In this document: positions 54,269 to 64,000 of the stretch, piece after piece
Layout of the letters: each line of letters opens with the position of its first letter
Position numbering within the stretch: the stretch's first letter is position 1
Source: Gammaproteobacteria bacterium
GTDB lineage: Bacteria; Pseudomonadota; Gammaproteobacteria; Pseudomonadales; Azotimanducaceae
DNA length: 64,000 bases
NCBI GenBank assembly: GCA_009840545.1
Contig: VXNM01000010.1
Location: forward strand, 778,627 to 842,626
Direction of reading: 5' to 3'
Notes under the pieces: model-generated
What the model was told of the DNA's origin: nothing
Seen by the model: only the letters and a program-made list of their open reading frames with translations
The model's database searches: none
Position numbers and translations under genes: made by a program

Positions 54269-56410
54269 GTGCTTAAGTCCAAGTATTGGAACGGCTTGCT
54301 TTTGACACTGGTTGTTTCTGGAGTGTCTTTCCCCACATATGCATCAGACCACAGCGGGTTCACCCCGGGTTCTTACAATCCCAGTCCCGCCATAGTTGAA
54401 CCCATTCCAGAAATCGTTTATCAGCCATGGCAGAAGTCCGAGCTAAAACTGGATCTACCGCGTTTGTTTGCCTCCGAGCGCGCGGACTTTCAGAATGATT
54501 CTGTAAACGGACCGCAAAAAATCGGAATTCATCGAGATATCCCCTTTTCGATGATGGGCAATATCGCTCCCAAGCTCACGTGGCACCGTTACAAAGGTGG
54601 GATCGTTGCGTATGCGACGATTTCGTCTCCCGAAGCCAAGTCCGTCCGTGCGCAATTGGACATCATTCTGCCCGCCAACTCGGAGCTGGTGTTCTACGGA
54701 CTGGATGTACAGGACGAACGGAATGCACTCGACTCGCTGTCTTCGACACACAAGAGACTAGAAGAAAAAAGATTCTGGACTCCACCCGCACATGGAGAGA
54801 ATATTGGAATTGAGATTCGATTGGCGAGAAGTAGTGAGATTTCAAAGTTACAGATATCCCTACTCAAAGTTGGTCATCGGTTTCGTTCAACCATAGGGAT
54901 AGACGGACCTGCATTGGAGTTGGAATGCGACAACCACTCGGACGCGTCTTGTGGAGTGAACAACGGCGTGATTGATGCAGATACAGTTGACTCGACCGTC
55001 AAGTTGACGTGGGAAGACGCTGACTATTCCTACCTTTGCTCTGGTGTCTTGATGAACGTCGATGACGGTCCCGACGTCTATCGACCTTATGTACTCACGG
55101 CGGGTCACTGCATCTCCAACGAATCGGAAGCCAACAGTCTCGTCGTTCATTGGTTTTACGAGAGTACGTCCTGTGACTCCACCACTACAAGCTCCGAGTT
55201 TACGCAAACATTTGGAGGCGCGGATGTTCTTGAGTCACGAACAGAGGAAGACATGACTCTGCTTGAACTCGAGAGAGATGCTCCGGAAGGAGCCTATTTT
55301 GCCGGTTGGACGACGTCGGATGTCACGTTCGGCACCGGTGTGAACGGTGCGCATCACCCCGATGGAGTGCTCAAGAAGTACTTCACTGGGACTTCTCAAG
55401 GCAGTCAAACTGTACAGGTATGCTACGACGAGGAACAAGAGGACTGCTTCACTCTTGTGGAAGGTATTCGCGTCAGGCTGGGTGAGGGGGCAGCGGAAGG
55501 AGGAAGTAGTGGGTCTGGACTCTTCGAAGAGGTCTCGGGAGAAGAAGTGTTGGTGGGTATTTTGTCTGCAACGAATGAGGGGTGTACCAACCAGATCACT
55601 TTCTTTGGAAGATTCGAAAATTTTTATCCACACATTACAACCTGGTTTGATCCAATAATCGACGATACGGAGCCGGATGACCCAGATACGCCACCTGAAG
55701 ACGATCATGGAGACACCCCAGAATCAGCGACAGTTCTGGCACTTGGCGAAATGACCGAAGGGGAAATCGAAACATCAGGTGATGTGGATGTCTTTGAAAT
55801 TACTATTTCCAGACGTGGAGTTCTCACTGTTTACACGGAAGGCAGTACCGACACGGAAGGCAGAATCTATAACAGCGACAATACCTTTGAAGAGTCTGAC
55901 GACGACTCAGGTGAAGGGTGGAACTTTCAGATTGAGGTGAATATCGAACCCGGAACCTACTATATAGAAGTCAGTGGGTGGGACGACTCAACGGGACAAT
56001 ACGAACTATATTCCTCGTTTGTAGCAACCGACGACCATGGCGATGATCAAGAAACCGCTACTGAAATCTCTTCTTCGGCCACGAGTTGGAACTACGACAC
56101 TCCGGGAAAAATCAACATAGAAGACGACGTGGATGTGTTTGAAATCGAGACGAAGCACCACTCTCGGATCACCGTTTATACCGAAGGCTCAACTGACACC
56201 GTTGGAAGTCTCAAGTACGAGAACGGAGAGTTGGCTGAAGAAAACGATGACAGCACGGTTGAGAACAAGAACTTTCACATCAGCGAAACCTTCGACTCTG
56301 GAATTTACTACCTGTTCGTGGAAGGACGACTTGAGGAGACCGAGGAGGATGAGGAAGAAGATGAAGATGCTGGAGAGTATCAGTTAAAGGTCGTTATAAC
56401 TACAGAATGA
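54269..56410 (+). CDS. Secreted trypsin-like serine protease with two C-terminal PPC domains
   Basis: Signal peptide (LKSKYWNGLLLTLVVSGVS to TYAS, ~residues 2-25), then an N-terminal propeptide-like region, then an S1-type protease domain resembling lysyl endopeptidases. Catalytic triad: H280 (LTAGHC), D328 (EEDMTLLEL) and S414 (GGSSGSGLF). Cys pairs (SYLCSG / AGHC, CYDEEQEDC) fit disulfides. Two pre-peptidase C-terminal domains follow (DHGDTPESAT.. and DHGDDQETAT.., ~485-600 and ~600-710), each with DVDVFEI and YYI/LEV-type strands. These are normally found at the C-terminus of secreted bacterial proteases and are often removed on maturation. The start is GTG 54269. It has its own promoter. 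Confidence 0.9.
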   Translation: MLKSKYWNGLLLTLVVSGVSFPTYASDHSGFTPGSYNPSPAIVEPIPEIVYQPWQKSELKLDLPRLFASERADFQNDSVNGPQKIGIHRDIPFSMMGNIAPKLTWHRYKGGIVAYATISSPEAKSVRAQLDIILPANSELVFYGLDVQDERNALDSLSSTHKRLEEKRFWTPPAHGENIGIEIRLARSSEISKLQISLLKVGHRFRSTIGIDGPALELECDNHSDASCGVNNGVIDADTVDSTVKLTWEDADYSYLCSGVLMNVDDGPDVYRPYVLTAGHCISNESEANSLVVHWFYESTSCDSTTTSSEFTQTFGGADVLESRTEEDMTLLELERDAPEGAYFAGWTTSDVTFGTGVNGAHHPDGVLKKYFTGTSQGSQTVQVCYDEEQEDCFTLVEGIRVRLGEGAAEGGSSGSGLFEEVSGEEVLVGILSATNEGCTNQITFFGRFENFYPHITTWFDPIIDDTEPDDPDTPPEDDHGDTPESATVLALGEMTEGEIETSGDVDVFEITISRRGVLTVYTEGSTDTEGRIYNSDNTFEESDDDSGEGWNFQIEVNIEPGTYYIEVSGWDDSTGQYELYSSFVATDDHGDDQETATEISSSATSWNYDTPGKINIEDDVDVFEIETKHHSRITVYTEGSTDTVGSLKYENGELAEENDDSTVENKNFHISETFDSGIYYLFVEGRLEETEEDEEEDEDAGEYQLKVVITTE

Positions 56411-56585
56411 CCCGTCAAGTAAATGCAATACTCTGTCTGGCAATGAGCTGCGCAACCTTGCTATTTTGAGCCACGTTGAGCGATTCGTAGCAGTTGATTA
56501 AGAGGATTGATACCCCAATATAATGAATCCAATAGTGTAAGAACTCCGGAAATGTACTTCAATATTTGCCTAGACCTCGGAACTA

Positions 56586-57947
56586 GTGATCAGCTTGCTT
56601 GAATTGGGAGCGAACCTCCTTGATTTCCTATGGCAGACCATGCTTTTGCTTGCCCCAATATTGCTGCTTGGTCTGTTCTTGTCGGGACTCTTTCATGTAT
56701 TCATCTCGCGGCAAGCGATTCTGAAGTGGCTGAAAAAGGACGACCTGAAAGCAATTAGCACCAGTGCGGCAATCGGCGTACCGATTCCACTGTGCAGTTG
56801 CTCCGTTCTGCCCGTCGTCGCGGAAATGCGCAACAAGGGAGCGTCTCGGTCCGCGTGCATGTCTTTCCTAATTACAGCCCCAGAAACCGGAGCTGATTCC
56901 ATTCTGATAACCAACGTGTTCTTTGGTTGGGTTGCTGCGATTACGAGGCCGATGGTTTCGTTTGTCACAGCTGTGGTTGCAGGTCTGTCTTGTGCGCGTC
57001 TCGCGAAAGACGAAGAAATATTGGACAGACCGGCCGTTGTCGACGATTGCTGTGAGTCGAGTGTCACTTTAGCGAACGACCCGTGCGCCAATGCGAGTGC
57101 TGTGGAAACCGATGACTGTTGCGACGGCCAATCTGCAAGAACGAATCATGAGTACTTGGTACCGGCCGAAGAAGATTGCTATGTGAGTATCTCTCGATTG
57201 CGCGAAGCTACCGCTCGATCCTATAAGTCCGTAGTCGGCGCACTGAGCAAAATGCAGATTCTGCAAGTGCTTCGTCCCACACATGCTCCGGCAACAGTTC
57301 AGCCGCTATCCGAGGTCGATGAACGGGGACTTGTTTCAGATTTGAAGAACACTCAGCCGCTCACATTGCAAAAGGTTGCTCGCCACGTCTTTCGATACGG
57401 TTTTGTCAGTATTGCGGACGACATACTGTTTGCTTTGTTGATTGGAGTATTTTTGGGTGGAATCATCTACTTGGCTGTTCCCAGCGATTGGATGAATTAC
57501 GAGTACGCTCGATGGATCTCGTACCCAGTCATGCTGCTCGTTGCGATGCCGCTATATATATGTGCAAGTGCGAGCACGCCGATCGCTGCAGCGCTGGTGG
57601 TAAAAGGCGTTAGCCCAGGTGCGGCCTTGATTTTCTTAATGACTGGACCCGCCACCAACACGGCAACAATTTCCGTGATCCTAAGCCAGTTTGGAGCCAG
57701 ATTCGCTTCTATCTACGTCATCATTGTGATGGCGGTTACCGTCATTATTGGCATTGGGCTCGATTTCTTGTTGCTTGCCACTGGATTCGAATTGCTTGTG
57801 AATCTTGAGCAAGATCACTCACACGCAGTTCAAGTCATTCAGTGGATATCTGTCATCGCGTTTGTCGGACTGGTTGTCTGGCGATTTAGCAATGGTGCCT
57901 TCCAAAAAGGTTGGCGCGACATGCTGGGAAACCTTCGATCCTGGTAG
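56586..57947 (+). CDS. Permease of the SO_0444 / YraQ type (Cu/Zn efflux-like)
   Basis: A DUF318-type permease of 453 residues with two membrane halves (~1-145 and ~265-440). PIPLCSCSVLPV (C70, C72) and AMPLYICASASTPIAAAL are the repeated family motifs. The central cytoplasmic loop carries two vicinal cysteine pairs, VDDCCESS (155-156) and TDDCCDGQ (178-179), which could bind soft metal ions. Relatives annotated as SO_0444 family are implicated in copper/zinc efflux. That substrate assignment is from family knowledge, not shown here. The start is GTG 56586. It is a single gene, 166 bases before rnc. Confidence 0.8.
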   Translation: MISLLELGANLLDFLWQTMLLLAPILLLGLFLSGLFHVFISRQAILKWLKKDDLKAISTSAAIGVPIPLCSCSVLPVVAEMRNKGASRSACMSFLITAPETGADSILITNVFFGWVAAITRPMVSFVTAVVAGLSCARLAKDEEILDRPAVVDDCCESSVTLANDPCANASAVETDDCCDGQSARTNHEYLVPAEEDCYVSISRLREATARSYKSVVGALSKMQILQVLRPTHAPATVQPLSEVDERGLVSDLKNTQPLTLQKVARHVFRYGFVSIADDILFALLIGVFLGGIIYLAVPSDWMNYEYARWISYPVMLLVAMPLYICASASTPIAAALVVKGVSPGAALIFLMTGPATNTATISVILSQFGARFASIYVIIVMAVTVIIGIGLDFLLLATGFELLVNLEQDHSHAVQVIQWISVIAFVGLVVWRFSNGAFQKGWRDMLGNLRSW

Positions 57948-58113
57948 GAAGGTTCTTCAACCGATTCGGTTGCGAGCCTGAATGAAAACTCGATCCTATT
58001 CTTATTGATTCACCGACCTAATCGACGTGAGCACAAGAAACGAATCAGACTCCGTGCTCCTGACATTGACGCGATCTAGTTCCGTCCAACTGTTCCTTGG
58101 TTGAGTTGCAACA

Positions 58114-58830
58114 ATGACCGAACAATCCGCCGACAGTGCTTTGCTTTCGAACTTGCAACAAGAACTAGGGTACGAATTCAGAGATCAAGATCTTCTGATT
58201 CAAGCTCTTACACATTCAAGCAGCAGCCCAGTCAACAATGAGAGACTAGAGTTTCTGGGCGATGCGGTATTGAAGTTCATTCTCTCGCACTTTCTCTTCA
58301 AGACCTTGAACCAAGCTGGGGAAGGCGATCTCACCAAGGAGCGGGCGTCTCTCGAGACCAATGTTCGATTGGCTCAAGTAGCCAGAAATTTGGATGTAGC
58401 TTCGTTGATCAGATTGGGCAAGGGTGCGCGCAAGGACGGCATTGTCAAGAATCCGGGGCTGCTAGCAGGAGTCGTCGAAGCAATCATTGCCGCCATTTAC
58501 TTGGATGGAAGTTTGGACGATGTGGTCGATATGGTTCACCGTCACTTGGGATTGAATTGGAACGCAACAGAACTTCCCGCCGGCGACATGCTCCTCGACC
58601 GACGTGCATTGGTTCATCCAAAGACAGAACTGCAGGAATTCACCATTAAGCAACTGGGAGTTTATCCGTTGTATTCCAAGGTCAGGCGAAGGTCATCCGA
58701 TATTGAGTTGATGTGGAAAGCACAATGCACTATTCCGAATACCGAACTGGCAACCGAAGGTGAGGGCGCAAACATTCAGGCAGCCGAGACGATTGCAGCC
58801 CAGAAAATGCTAACTCTGATCCAAAAATGA
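58114..58830 (+). CDS. rnc: Ribonuclease III
   Basis: Double-strand-specific endoribonuclease for rRNA and mRNA processing. The catalytic signature NERLEFLGDAVL lies at ~43-54, with the second acidic cluster in AGVVEAIIAAIYLDG. A dsRNA-binding domain occupies the C-terminal ~75 residues (PKTELQEFTIKQLG to AAQKML). 238 residues, normal. Its TGA overlaps the era ATG by four bases (ATGA, 58827-58830). In many gammaproteobacteria lepB precedes rnc. Here the neighbour is the Cu/Zn-type permease. Confidence 0.96.
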   Translation: MTEQSADSALLSNLQQELGYEFRDQDLLIQALTHSSSSPVNNERLEFLGDAVLKFILSHFLFKTLNQAGEGDLTKERASLETNVRLAQVARNLDVASLIRLGKGARKDGIVKNPGLLAGVVEAIIAAIYLDGSLDDVVDMVHRHLGLNWNATELPAGDMLLDRRALVHPKTELQEFTIKQLGVYPLYSKVRRRSSDIELMWKAQCTIPNTELATEGEGANIQAAETIAAQKMLTLIQK

Positions 58831-59729
58831 AGAAGCTTGAGACAAAATCGGGCTTTGTCGCGATTGTTGGACGTCCCAACGTGGGAAAGTCAACGCTGCT
58901 CAACCACATCTTGGGATTCAAGCTGAGCATCACATCGAGAAAACCCCAAACCACACGTCATCGAATACTCGGTATCTTCACGCGAGATCAGCTGCAAATG
59001 ATCTTTGTCGACACTCCAGGTCTTAATGACCTGAACGAAGGACAAACTAGTGCTATGGGTCGATTCATGAATCATCAAGCCGTGGGAGTGCTGTCCGATG
59101 TGGACATATGTCTACATGTTGTAGATGCACGAGGATGGCGCGACGAAGACGAAGCGGTCGTACCGCATCTTACTTCGACCAATGTGCGTTCAATATGTGC
59201 ATTGAACAAGGTGGACCGAGTCCACCCCAAACCAAAATTGCTACCCATGATGAAGCTTGTCAGCGAGAAATACTCCTACGAAGAGATCATTCCAATATCT
59301 GCGCTCAAGAATGATGGGTTGGATGTCTTGGTCGATCAACTTGGACAGCGCATTCCGAATGGCCCGCATTTGTATGCGGAGGACGAAATTACAGACCGAC
59401 CGGTACGATTTTTGGTCGCTGAAATGATTCGAGAAAAGGTAGTCCGCCAGCTGGGTGACGAGTTGCCCTATCGTACGACCGTAGTCGTCGAATCGTTCGC
59501 AGCACGAGAGAAAGTCACGGCAATCGATGCGATAATATACGTTGAGAAAGAGAGCCAAAAGGGGATTGTCATTGGCAAGGCGGGCAGTCGACTCAAATCT
59601 ATCGGCCAAGCATCTCGTCAGTCCATTGAGAGTTTTCTAAACAGACAGGTTTTTCTCAAAATCGTTGTTCGCGTACATCGGGATTGGACGAACGAACGCC
59701 TCGCACTGGCCTCCTTGGGTTATCGATGA
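58827..59729 (+). CDS. era: GTPase Era
   Basis: Ribosome small-subunit assembly GTPase that binds 16S rRNA near its 3' end. G1 GRPNVGKSTLLN, switch region TSRKPQTTRHRILGI, G3 DTPG, G4 NKVD and G5 SALK are all intact. A C-terminal KH domain (~205-300) contains VEKESQKGIVIGKAGSRLKSI. 300 residues. It is translationally coupled to rnc (ATGA overlap) and its TGA overlaps the recO start (ATGATG). Confidence 0.97.
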   Translation: MKKLETKSGFVAIVGRPNVGKSTLLNHILGFKLSITSRKPQTTRHRILGIFTRDQLQMIFVDTPGLNDLNEGQTSAMGRFMNHQAVGVLSDVDICLHVVDARGWRDEDEAVVPHLTSTNVRSICALNKVDRVHPKPKLLPMMKLVSEKYSYEEIIPISALKNDGLDVLVDQLGQRIPNGPHLYAEDEITDRPVRFLVAEMIREKVVRQLGDELPYRTTVVVESFAAREKVTAIDAIIYVEKESQKGIVIGKAGSRLKSIGQASRQSIESFLNRQVFLKIVVRVHRDWTNERLALASLGYR

Positions 59730-60448
59730 TGGCCACAGGAAAGAGCAATCGTAGTTTTCTTCTCCACCGACGTCCCTACACAGATTCAAGGTGGTTGGTT
59801 GACTTTCTGACCGAGGCATACGGACGAGTGTCGGGCATCCAAAGATTGCCGACGAGCCATCGACACAGTCTCGAGCTCTTCACTGAGTACAACATTTCTT
59901 GGCGAGGCAAGAGTCAATTGGTGACAATCACTAAATGCGAGGCTGAACGGTCGTTTCCCATGAACGGTCGCAAACTCTATTTGGGTCTTTACTTGAATGA
60001 GTTGATTGTTCGAACGACCGGACCCGAAGAAGAAGTCGAAGGGCTGTATGACGCCTATATCGATTCAATTGCGGGAATCGGCACTAAAAACTCGGATGTT
60101 GAGCCTATTTTAAGATCGTTCGAACGGGCATTGCTAAGGGGATTGGGATACGAGATCGTGTTCGGTTACGAGTTGGCAGATGGGCGCGAAGTTAAGCCGG
60201 ATCTGCACTATCAGTTTGATCCTGAAGGCGGTTTTCGGCGTTTGGAAGCCTCCATTGAGGGAAGCCTTGAAGGGGCGTCGTTACTCGCCATAGACCGCAA
60301 TGACTACACATTGCCTCGAACTAGACAGGTCGCCAAAAACGTCTTGAGAACGGCATTGCAGTACCGTGTCGGCAATCAACCCATAGTTTCGAGATCGCTC
60401 TTTGGAACTCAACACACGCGCGCAAACGGCACTTCAGCGGTTTCATGA
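59726..60448 (+). CDS. recO: DNA repair protein RecO
   Basis: RecFOR pathway protein that loads RecA at gaps. The start ATG 59726 overlaps the era stop; an earlier in-frame start would overlap era by more. The N-terminal OB fold begins FLLHRRPYTDSRWLVDFLTEAYG and contains GRVSGIQR. The helical C-terminal part shows LYLNELIVR and FERALLRGLGYE, typical of RecO. 240 residues. The zinc-type cysteines seen in some RecO proteins are absent, as in many gammaproteobacteria. It ends with an ATGA overlap to relA. Confidence 0.93.
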   Translation: MMATGKSNRSFLLHRRPYTDSRWLVDFLTEAYGRVSGIQRLPTSHRHSLELFTEYNISWRGKSQLVTITKCEAERSFPMNGRKLYLGLYLNELIVRTTGPEEEVEGLYDAYIDSIAGIGTKNSDVEPILRSFERALLRGLGYEIVFGYELADGREVKPDLHYQFDPEGGFRRLEASIEGSLEGASLLAIDRNDYTLPRTRQVAKNVLRTALQYRVGNQPIVSRSLFGTQHTRANGTSAVS

Positions 60449-62394
60449 AGAGTCCGATCACCAATGAATCTGTCCAATTCGACAGACTGTTTGATGATCC
60501 ATCGCACGATTGGGTCGCAACCTTGGTTCGGAACGACGACGACCAAAGAAAGGTCATTCTTCATGTCGAGCAATTGATTCAGAACTCCGAAACTAAGGAA
60601 GAGGCAGCTCGCATCGCCAACATTCTTATCGAACTTGGAGTCGATACGCCCGTTGTCTTGGCTGGTGCATTGTTCTATGCGGTTCGTAACAAGGAAGTGG
60701 ACGTACACAATGTCGAAAACAACGGCATTTCCAAATTGGTCACATCGTTGCTTCGTATGGCACAAGCGGATGTGGTGGCCAACACGGGAGCACCCTTCCT
60801 GGAACGACAATCTCGCGATCAATCAAAGAATGTGCGGCGAATGCTGATTGCGCTAATTGATGATCCCAGAGTCGCCGTGCTTAAGCTCGCAGAGCGGCTG
60901 GTCATGTTGAGAACTGCTCAAGATTTTCCTCAAGAGCAACGGATGAAGATTGCCAATGAAGTCCTTGAGTTTTATTGTCCACTAGCAAATAGGCTTGGAA
61001 TCTGGCAGCTCAAATGGATGCTTGAGGACTTGTCCTTTGCGTACTTGCACGAAGATAGCTATAAGGAGATAGCCGGTCAGCTACGAGACCGTCGTGGAAG
61101 TCGGGAAAAGCAAGTGGCTGCCGTGTGCGAGGATCTGAGATGGCGATTGGATAGAGCTGGGATCAAGACTACGGTGACAGGACGTGCCAAGAATATTTAC
61201 GGAATCTGGCGCAAAATGCAGGAGAAGGACATTTCGTTTGATGCGGTCTATGACGTAGAGGCCGTTCGCGTCATTGTCGACTCACCTCCCGAGTGCTATG
61301 CCGTTTTGGGTGTTGTGCATACATCCTGGCCTCCCATACCCAATACATTCGACGACTACATTGCCAATCCAAAGGCGAATGGATATCGGTCCATTCACAC
61401 TGCTGTGGTTGGACCAAGAGGACGAAACTTAGAGGTTCAGATTCGCTCGCAAAAAATGCACAAAGCGGCCGAGCTGGGTGTTTGTGCTCATTGGGCATAC
61501 AAGGATGACGATGCCGCATTGAACATGGGTAAAGTCGACTGGATGCGGGAGGTCTTGAATTGGCAGGAAGAGATGCAGATCGAAGAATATATCGACTTCA
61601 CTCGTCGTAACGATGCGCCACAACGCATCTACATTGCCACGCCAAAGGGACATGTCATTGACTTGCCTTCTGGATCCACAGGTGTCGACTTTGCTTATTA
61701 CGTTCACACGGAGATTGGAAACCACTGCTGTGGCGTGAAAATCAACGGCAATGAGCAATCTCTCAATGTTGCGCTGAGAACAGGTCAAATGGTCGAAATT
61801 TTGACCGACCCCGATGCAAGTCCGGACCGGAAATGGCTGGAGAGCGAGTTGGGTTATGTAAGAACATCACGTGCTCGTCGAAGCATTCAAGAGTGGTTTC
61901 GCTCCGAATTGGAGCACGAGAATGTCAATGCAGGGCGTGCCCGGCTCATCGAAGAATGCCAACGCATGAAGATTGACGTGGTTGTTGAGAAGTTGGCCGC
62001 AGCCAATGGGTACAAGAACGTCAAGGAAATGTATGTTGCCGTCGCTGTTGGAGACCAACCGATTCACGACTTGCTTCCTGTTGAACTCATTAATGGAGAG
62101 GCAGTACACAAACCTGACGCTGAACCCAGCAAGAAACAAGAGCTTGTTGTGCAGGAGCTAGAAGTAAGTGCTACGGATCGTCCGCGTCTGTTGCTCGACA
62201 TAACGATGGCTCTTGCAACTCTGTCGGTCAATGTAGTTGGAGCTGCACTGCACTCTCCCCGGCCAGGAGAAGCAGCCACGCTCAACTTGAAGGTTGAGGT
62301 CGACGACTTTGAGAAGACGCGACGTGTGATCAACAAACTACGCGCAGTACCTGATGTATCCAACGTTTTGCGGATTGAACAAAACGAACGTTAA
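60445..62394 (+). CDS. relA: RelA-type (p)ppGpp synthetase, lacking the zinc-finger domain
   Basis: Makes pppGpp/ppGpp during the stringent response. The N-terminal HD domain is degenerate: the HD..ED hydrolase motif is replaced by ALFYAVRNKEVDV, as in RelA. The synthetase domain is intact (NIYGIWRKMQEKD, FDAVYDVEAVRV, NPKANGYRSIHTAV, LEVQIRSQKMH). The TGS domain lies at ~394-455 and the ACT domain at ~570-645. Between TGS and ACT only about 115 residues occur, and the conserved-cysteine (CC/zinc-finger) block ending in a HRADC-like motif, present in E. coli RelA, is missing, so the protein is 649 rather than ~744 residues. It overlaps recO by ATGA. Placement in the rnc-era-recO operon is not the usual gammaproteobacterial one. 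Confidence 0.93.
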   Translation: MKSPITNESVQFDRLFDDPSHDWVATLVRNDDDQRKVILHVEQLIQNSETKEEAARIANILIELGVDTPVVLAGALFYAVRNKEVDVHNVENNGISKLVTSLLRMAQADVVANTGAPFLERQSRDQSKNVRRMLIALIDDPRVAVLKLAERLVMLRTAQDFPQEQRMKIANEVLEFYCPLANRLGIWQLKWMLEDLSFAYLHEDSYKEIAGQLRDRRGSREKQVAAVCEDLRWRLDRAGIKTTVTGRAKNIYGIWRKMQEKDISFDAVYDVEAVRVIVDSPPECYAVLGVVHTSWPPIPNTFDDYIANPKANGYRSIHTAVVGPRGRNLEVQIRSQKMHKAAELGVCAHWAYKDDDAALNMGKVDWMREVLNWQEEMQIEEYIDFTRRNDAPQRIYIATPKGHVIDLPSGSTGVDFAYYVHTEIGNHCCGVKINGNEQSLNVALRTGQMVEILTDPDASPDRKWLESELGYVRTSRARRSIQEWFRSELEHENVNAGRARLIEECQRMKIDVVVEKLAAANGYKNVKEMYVAVAVGDQPIHDLLPVELINGEAVHKPDAEPSKKQELVVQELEVSATDRPRLLLDITMALATLSVNVVGAALHSPRPGEAATLNLKVEVDDFEKTRRVINKLRAVPDVSNVLRIEQNER

Positions 62395-63045
<651 letters not shown>

Positions 63046-63090
63046 CAGAGACCAAGCGATACTCCTGCATTGAGACCAGGGTGGTTCGCT

Positions 63091-64000
63091 TCAAACGAAC
63101 GTGTGAAGACCGGGCAAGAGCAAGACATTGACTGTCTGTCCCTGACGTAGCACTCCAAGATGTGAAGGGACTTCAATCAGACAGTTGCACTGATAGAAGG
63201 ATGCCAGTCGATTGGAGCTCTGATCTCCTGTTGGGGTGACCTGAAGGGAGCCCTCCCTCGAGATGAGGATTCCACGCTGATATTCTCGTCGACCGGTTCG
63301 ATGTTGGATACCTGAGGAGAGTGTCGCTTGAAAGTTGGTGGGCTTGCGCCACGGCAGTCCTGATAGGGCGTCGATGGTCGGTGCCACGAAAAGCAAGTAG
63401 GTAATGATTGTGGAGACTGGATTGCCGGGCAAGCCAAAGAAAAGGCTGCCGTTTACATTGCCGACGGCTAGCGGCTTTCCAGGTTTTAATGCAATCTTCC
63501 AAAAATTGAGACTTCCCGCCTCCTCGATTACGGATCGGACTAGGTCCGTGTCTCCAACTGATACACCGCCGCTTGCGACGATTAGGTCAACTTCGCCTGC
63601 AATGCTGTCGATTGCGCTACGTATTTCCGTCTTGTCGTCCTTGAGATGTCCAAGGTCCATAACCTCAACCGGTTTCGACTCGAGCAGCATCGAAAGGGAC
63701 ATCCGGTTCGATTCATAGATTTGTCCGTGTTTCAGATCCGTACCTGGGTCTTGCAGTTCATCACCTGTCGAGAAAATAGCCACTCGAATCTTGCGAACTA
63801 CTTCTACCTCGGATATGCCACAAGCTGCGAACCAACCGACGGTAAAGGCGGACAGGAATTCCCCTGTATTCACTAAACGCTTTCCGGCAACGACATCCAT
63901 CCCTCGTCGGCGTATGTTGTCTCCTGCCTGAACGGTGTCGCTCAGCATGATGGAGTTGCCATTTCGAAGAGTGTCTTCCTGAATCGCTATCGCAGACGTC
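63091..64000 (-). CDS. moeA: Molybdopterin molybdenumtransferase MoeA (5' end outside window)
   Basis: Inserts molybdate into adenylylated molybdopterin in Mo-cofactor synthesis. The frame is open to the right edge: upstream of the first internal ATG (63948) the codons still read AIAIQEDTLRNGNSI, a MoeA-like stretch, so the true start lies outside. Visible motifs: GDNIRRRGMDV, FSTGDELQDPG, IVASGGVSVGDTD, KPGKPLAVG and FFGLPGNPVST. The C-terminal domain IV ends normally. About 303 of an expected ~400 residues are present. Confidence 0.95.
   Translation of the reverse strand, partial: TSAIAIQEDTLRNGNSIMLSDTVQAGDNIRRRGMDVVAGKRLVNTGEFLSAFTVGWFAACGISEVEVVRKIRVAIFSTGDELQDPGTDLKHGQIYESNRMSLSMLLESKPVEVMDLGHLKDDKTEIRSAIDSIAGEVDLIVASGGVSVGDTDLVRSVIEEAGSLNFWKIALKPGKPLAVGNVNGSLFFGLPGNPVSTIITYLLFVAPTIDALSGLPWRKPTNFQATLSSGIQHRTGRREYQRGILISREGSLQVTPTGDQSSNRLASFYQCNCLIEVPSHLGVLRQGQTVNVLLLPGLHTFV

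Noticed and set aside
63091-63948. ATG at 63948 as the true start of moeA
   Set aside because: The frame continues upstream to the window edge with MoeA-like sequence (AIQED...), so the start is outside.

Overview
This window looks like chromosomal DNA of a free-living, probably marine, Gram-negative proteobacterium, most likely a gammaproteobacterium. The support is the rnc-era-recO block, a RelA with a degenerate HD domain (a beta/gamma-proteobacterial trait), a YejABE-type peptide importer, and several surface proteins ending in Phe after outer-membrane beta-barrels. Coding strands are mixed and base composition is near-balanced. No rRNA, tRNA, CRISPR array, intact phage or intact insertion sequence is visible. 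Genes run off both edges: a giant surface protein is 5'-truncated on the left and moeA is 5'-truncated on the right.

Layout. 1-12.9 kb: two tandem giant autotransporter-like proteins, the second behind a recognisable promoter and a structured 5' leader RNA. 12.9-16.2 kb: a patch of decay and mobility holding a doubtful truncated gene, a relic of a fic 5' end, an intact class II Fic gene with an operator-like palindrome over its promoter, and an IS21-type istB remnant. 16.2-24.1 kb: a third giant autotransporter-like protein on the minus strand. 24.8-29.5 kb: a secreted FG-GAP/ASPIC-UnbV protein fused to a vanadium haloperoxidase/PAP2 domain, a relic of an outer-membrane receptor C-terminus, and an outer-membrane beta-barrel protein. 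30-38 kb: a SulP anion transporter, a large ABC-2-permease/M1-like/golvesin-like fusion, and unrecognised secreted or membrane proteins. 38-43.7 kb: a fourth giant autotransporter-like protein on the minus strand.

43.9-58 kb: a peptide ABC importer (yejA-yejB-yejE, no yejF beside it), a phytanoyl-CoA dioxygenase-like oxygenase, a secreted zinc metalloprotease with calcium-binding TSP3 and FG-GAP repeats, a secreted trypsin-like protease with two PPC domains, and a Cu/Zn-type permease. The secreted proteases and the peptide importer could together digest external protein and import the products. 58.1-63 kb: a tightly packed housekeeping operon rnc-era-recO-relA with 4-base start/stop overlaps, followed by adk, and convergent to moeA.

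The most distinctive content is the family of four giant cadherin/Ig-repeat proteins sharing one C-terminal barrel and one pre-barrel helix, the structured leader in front of one of them, the FG-GAP-haloperoxidase fusion, the ABC-2/pseudo-peptidase fusion, and a RelA that lacks the conserved-cysteine (zinc-finger) domain.
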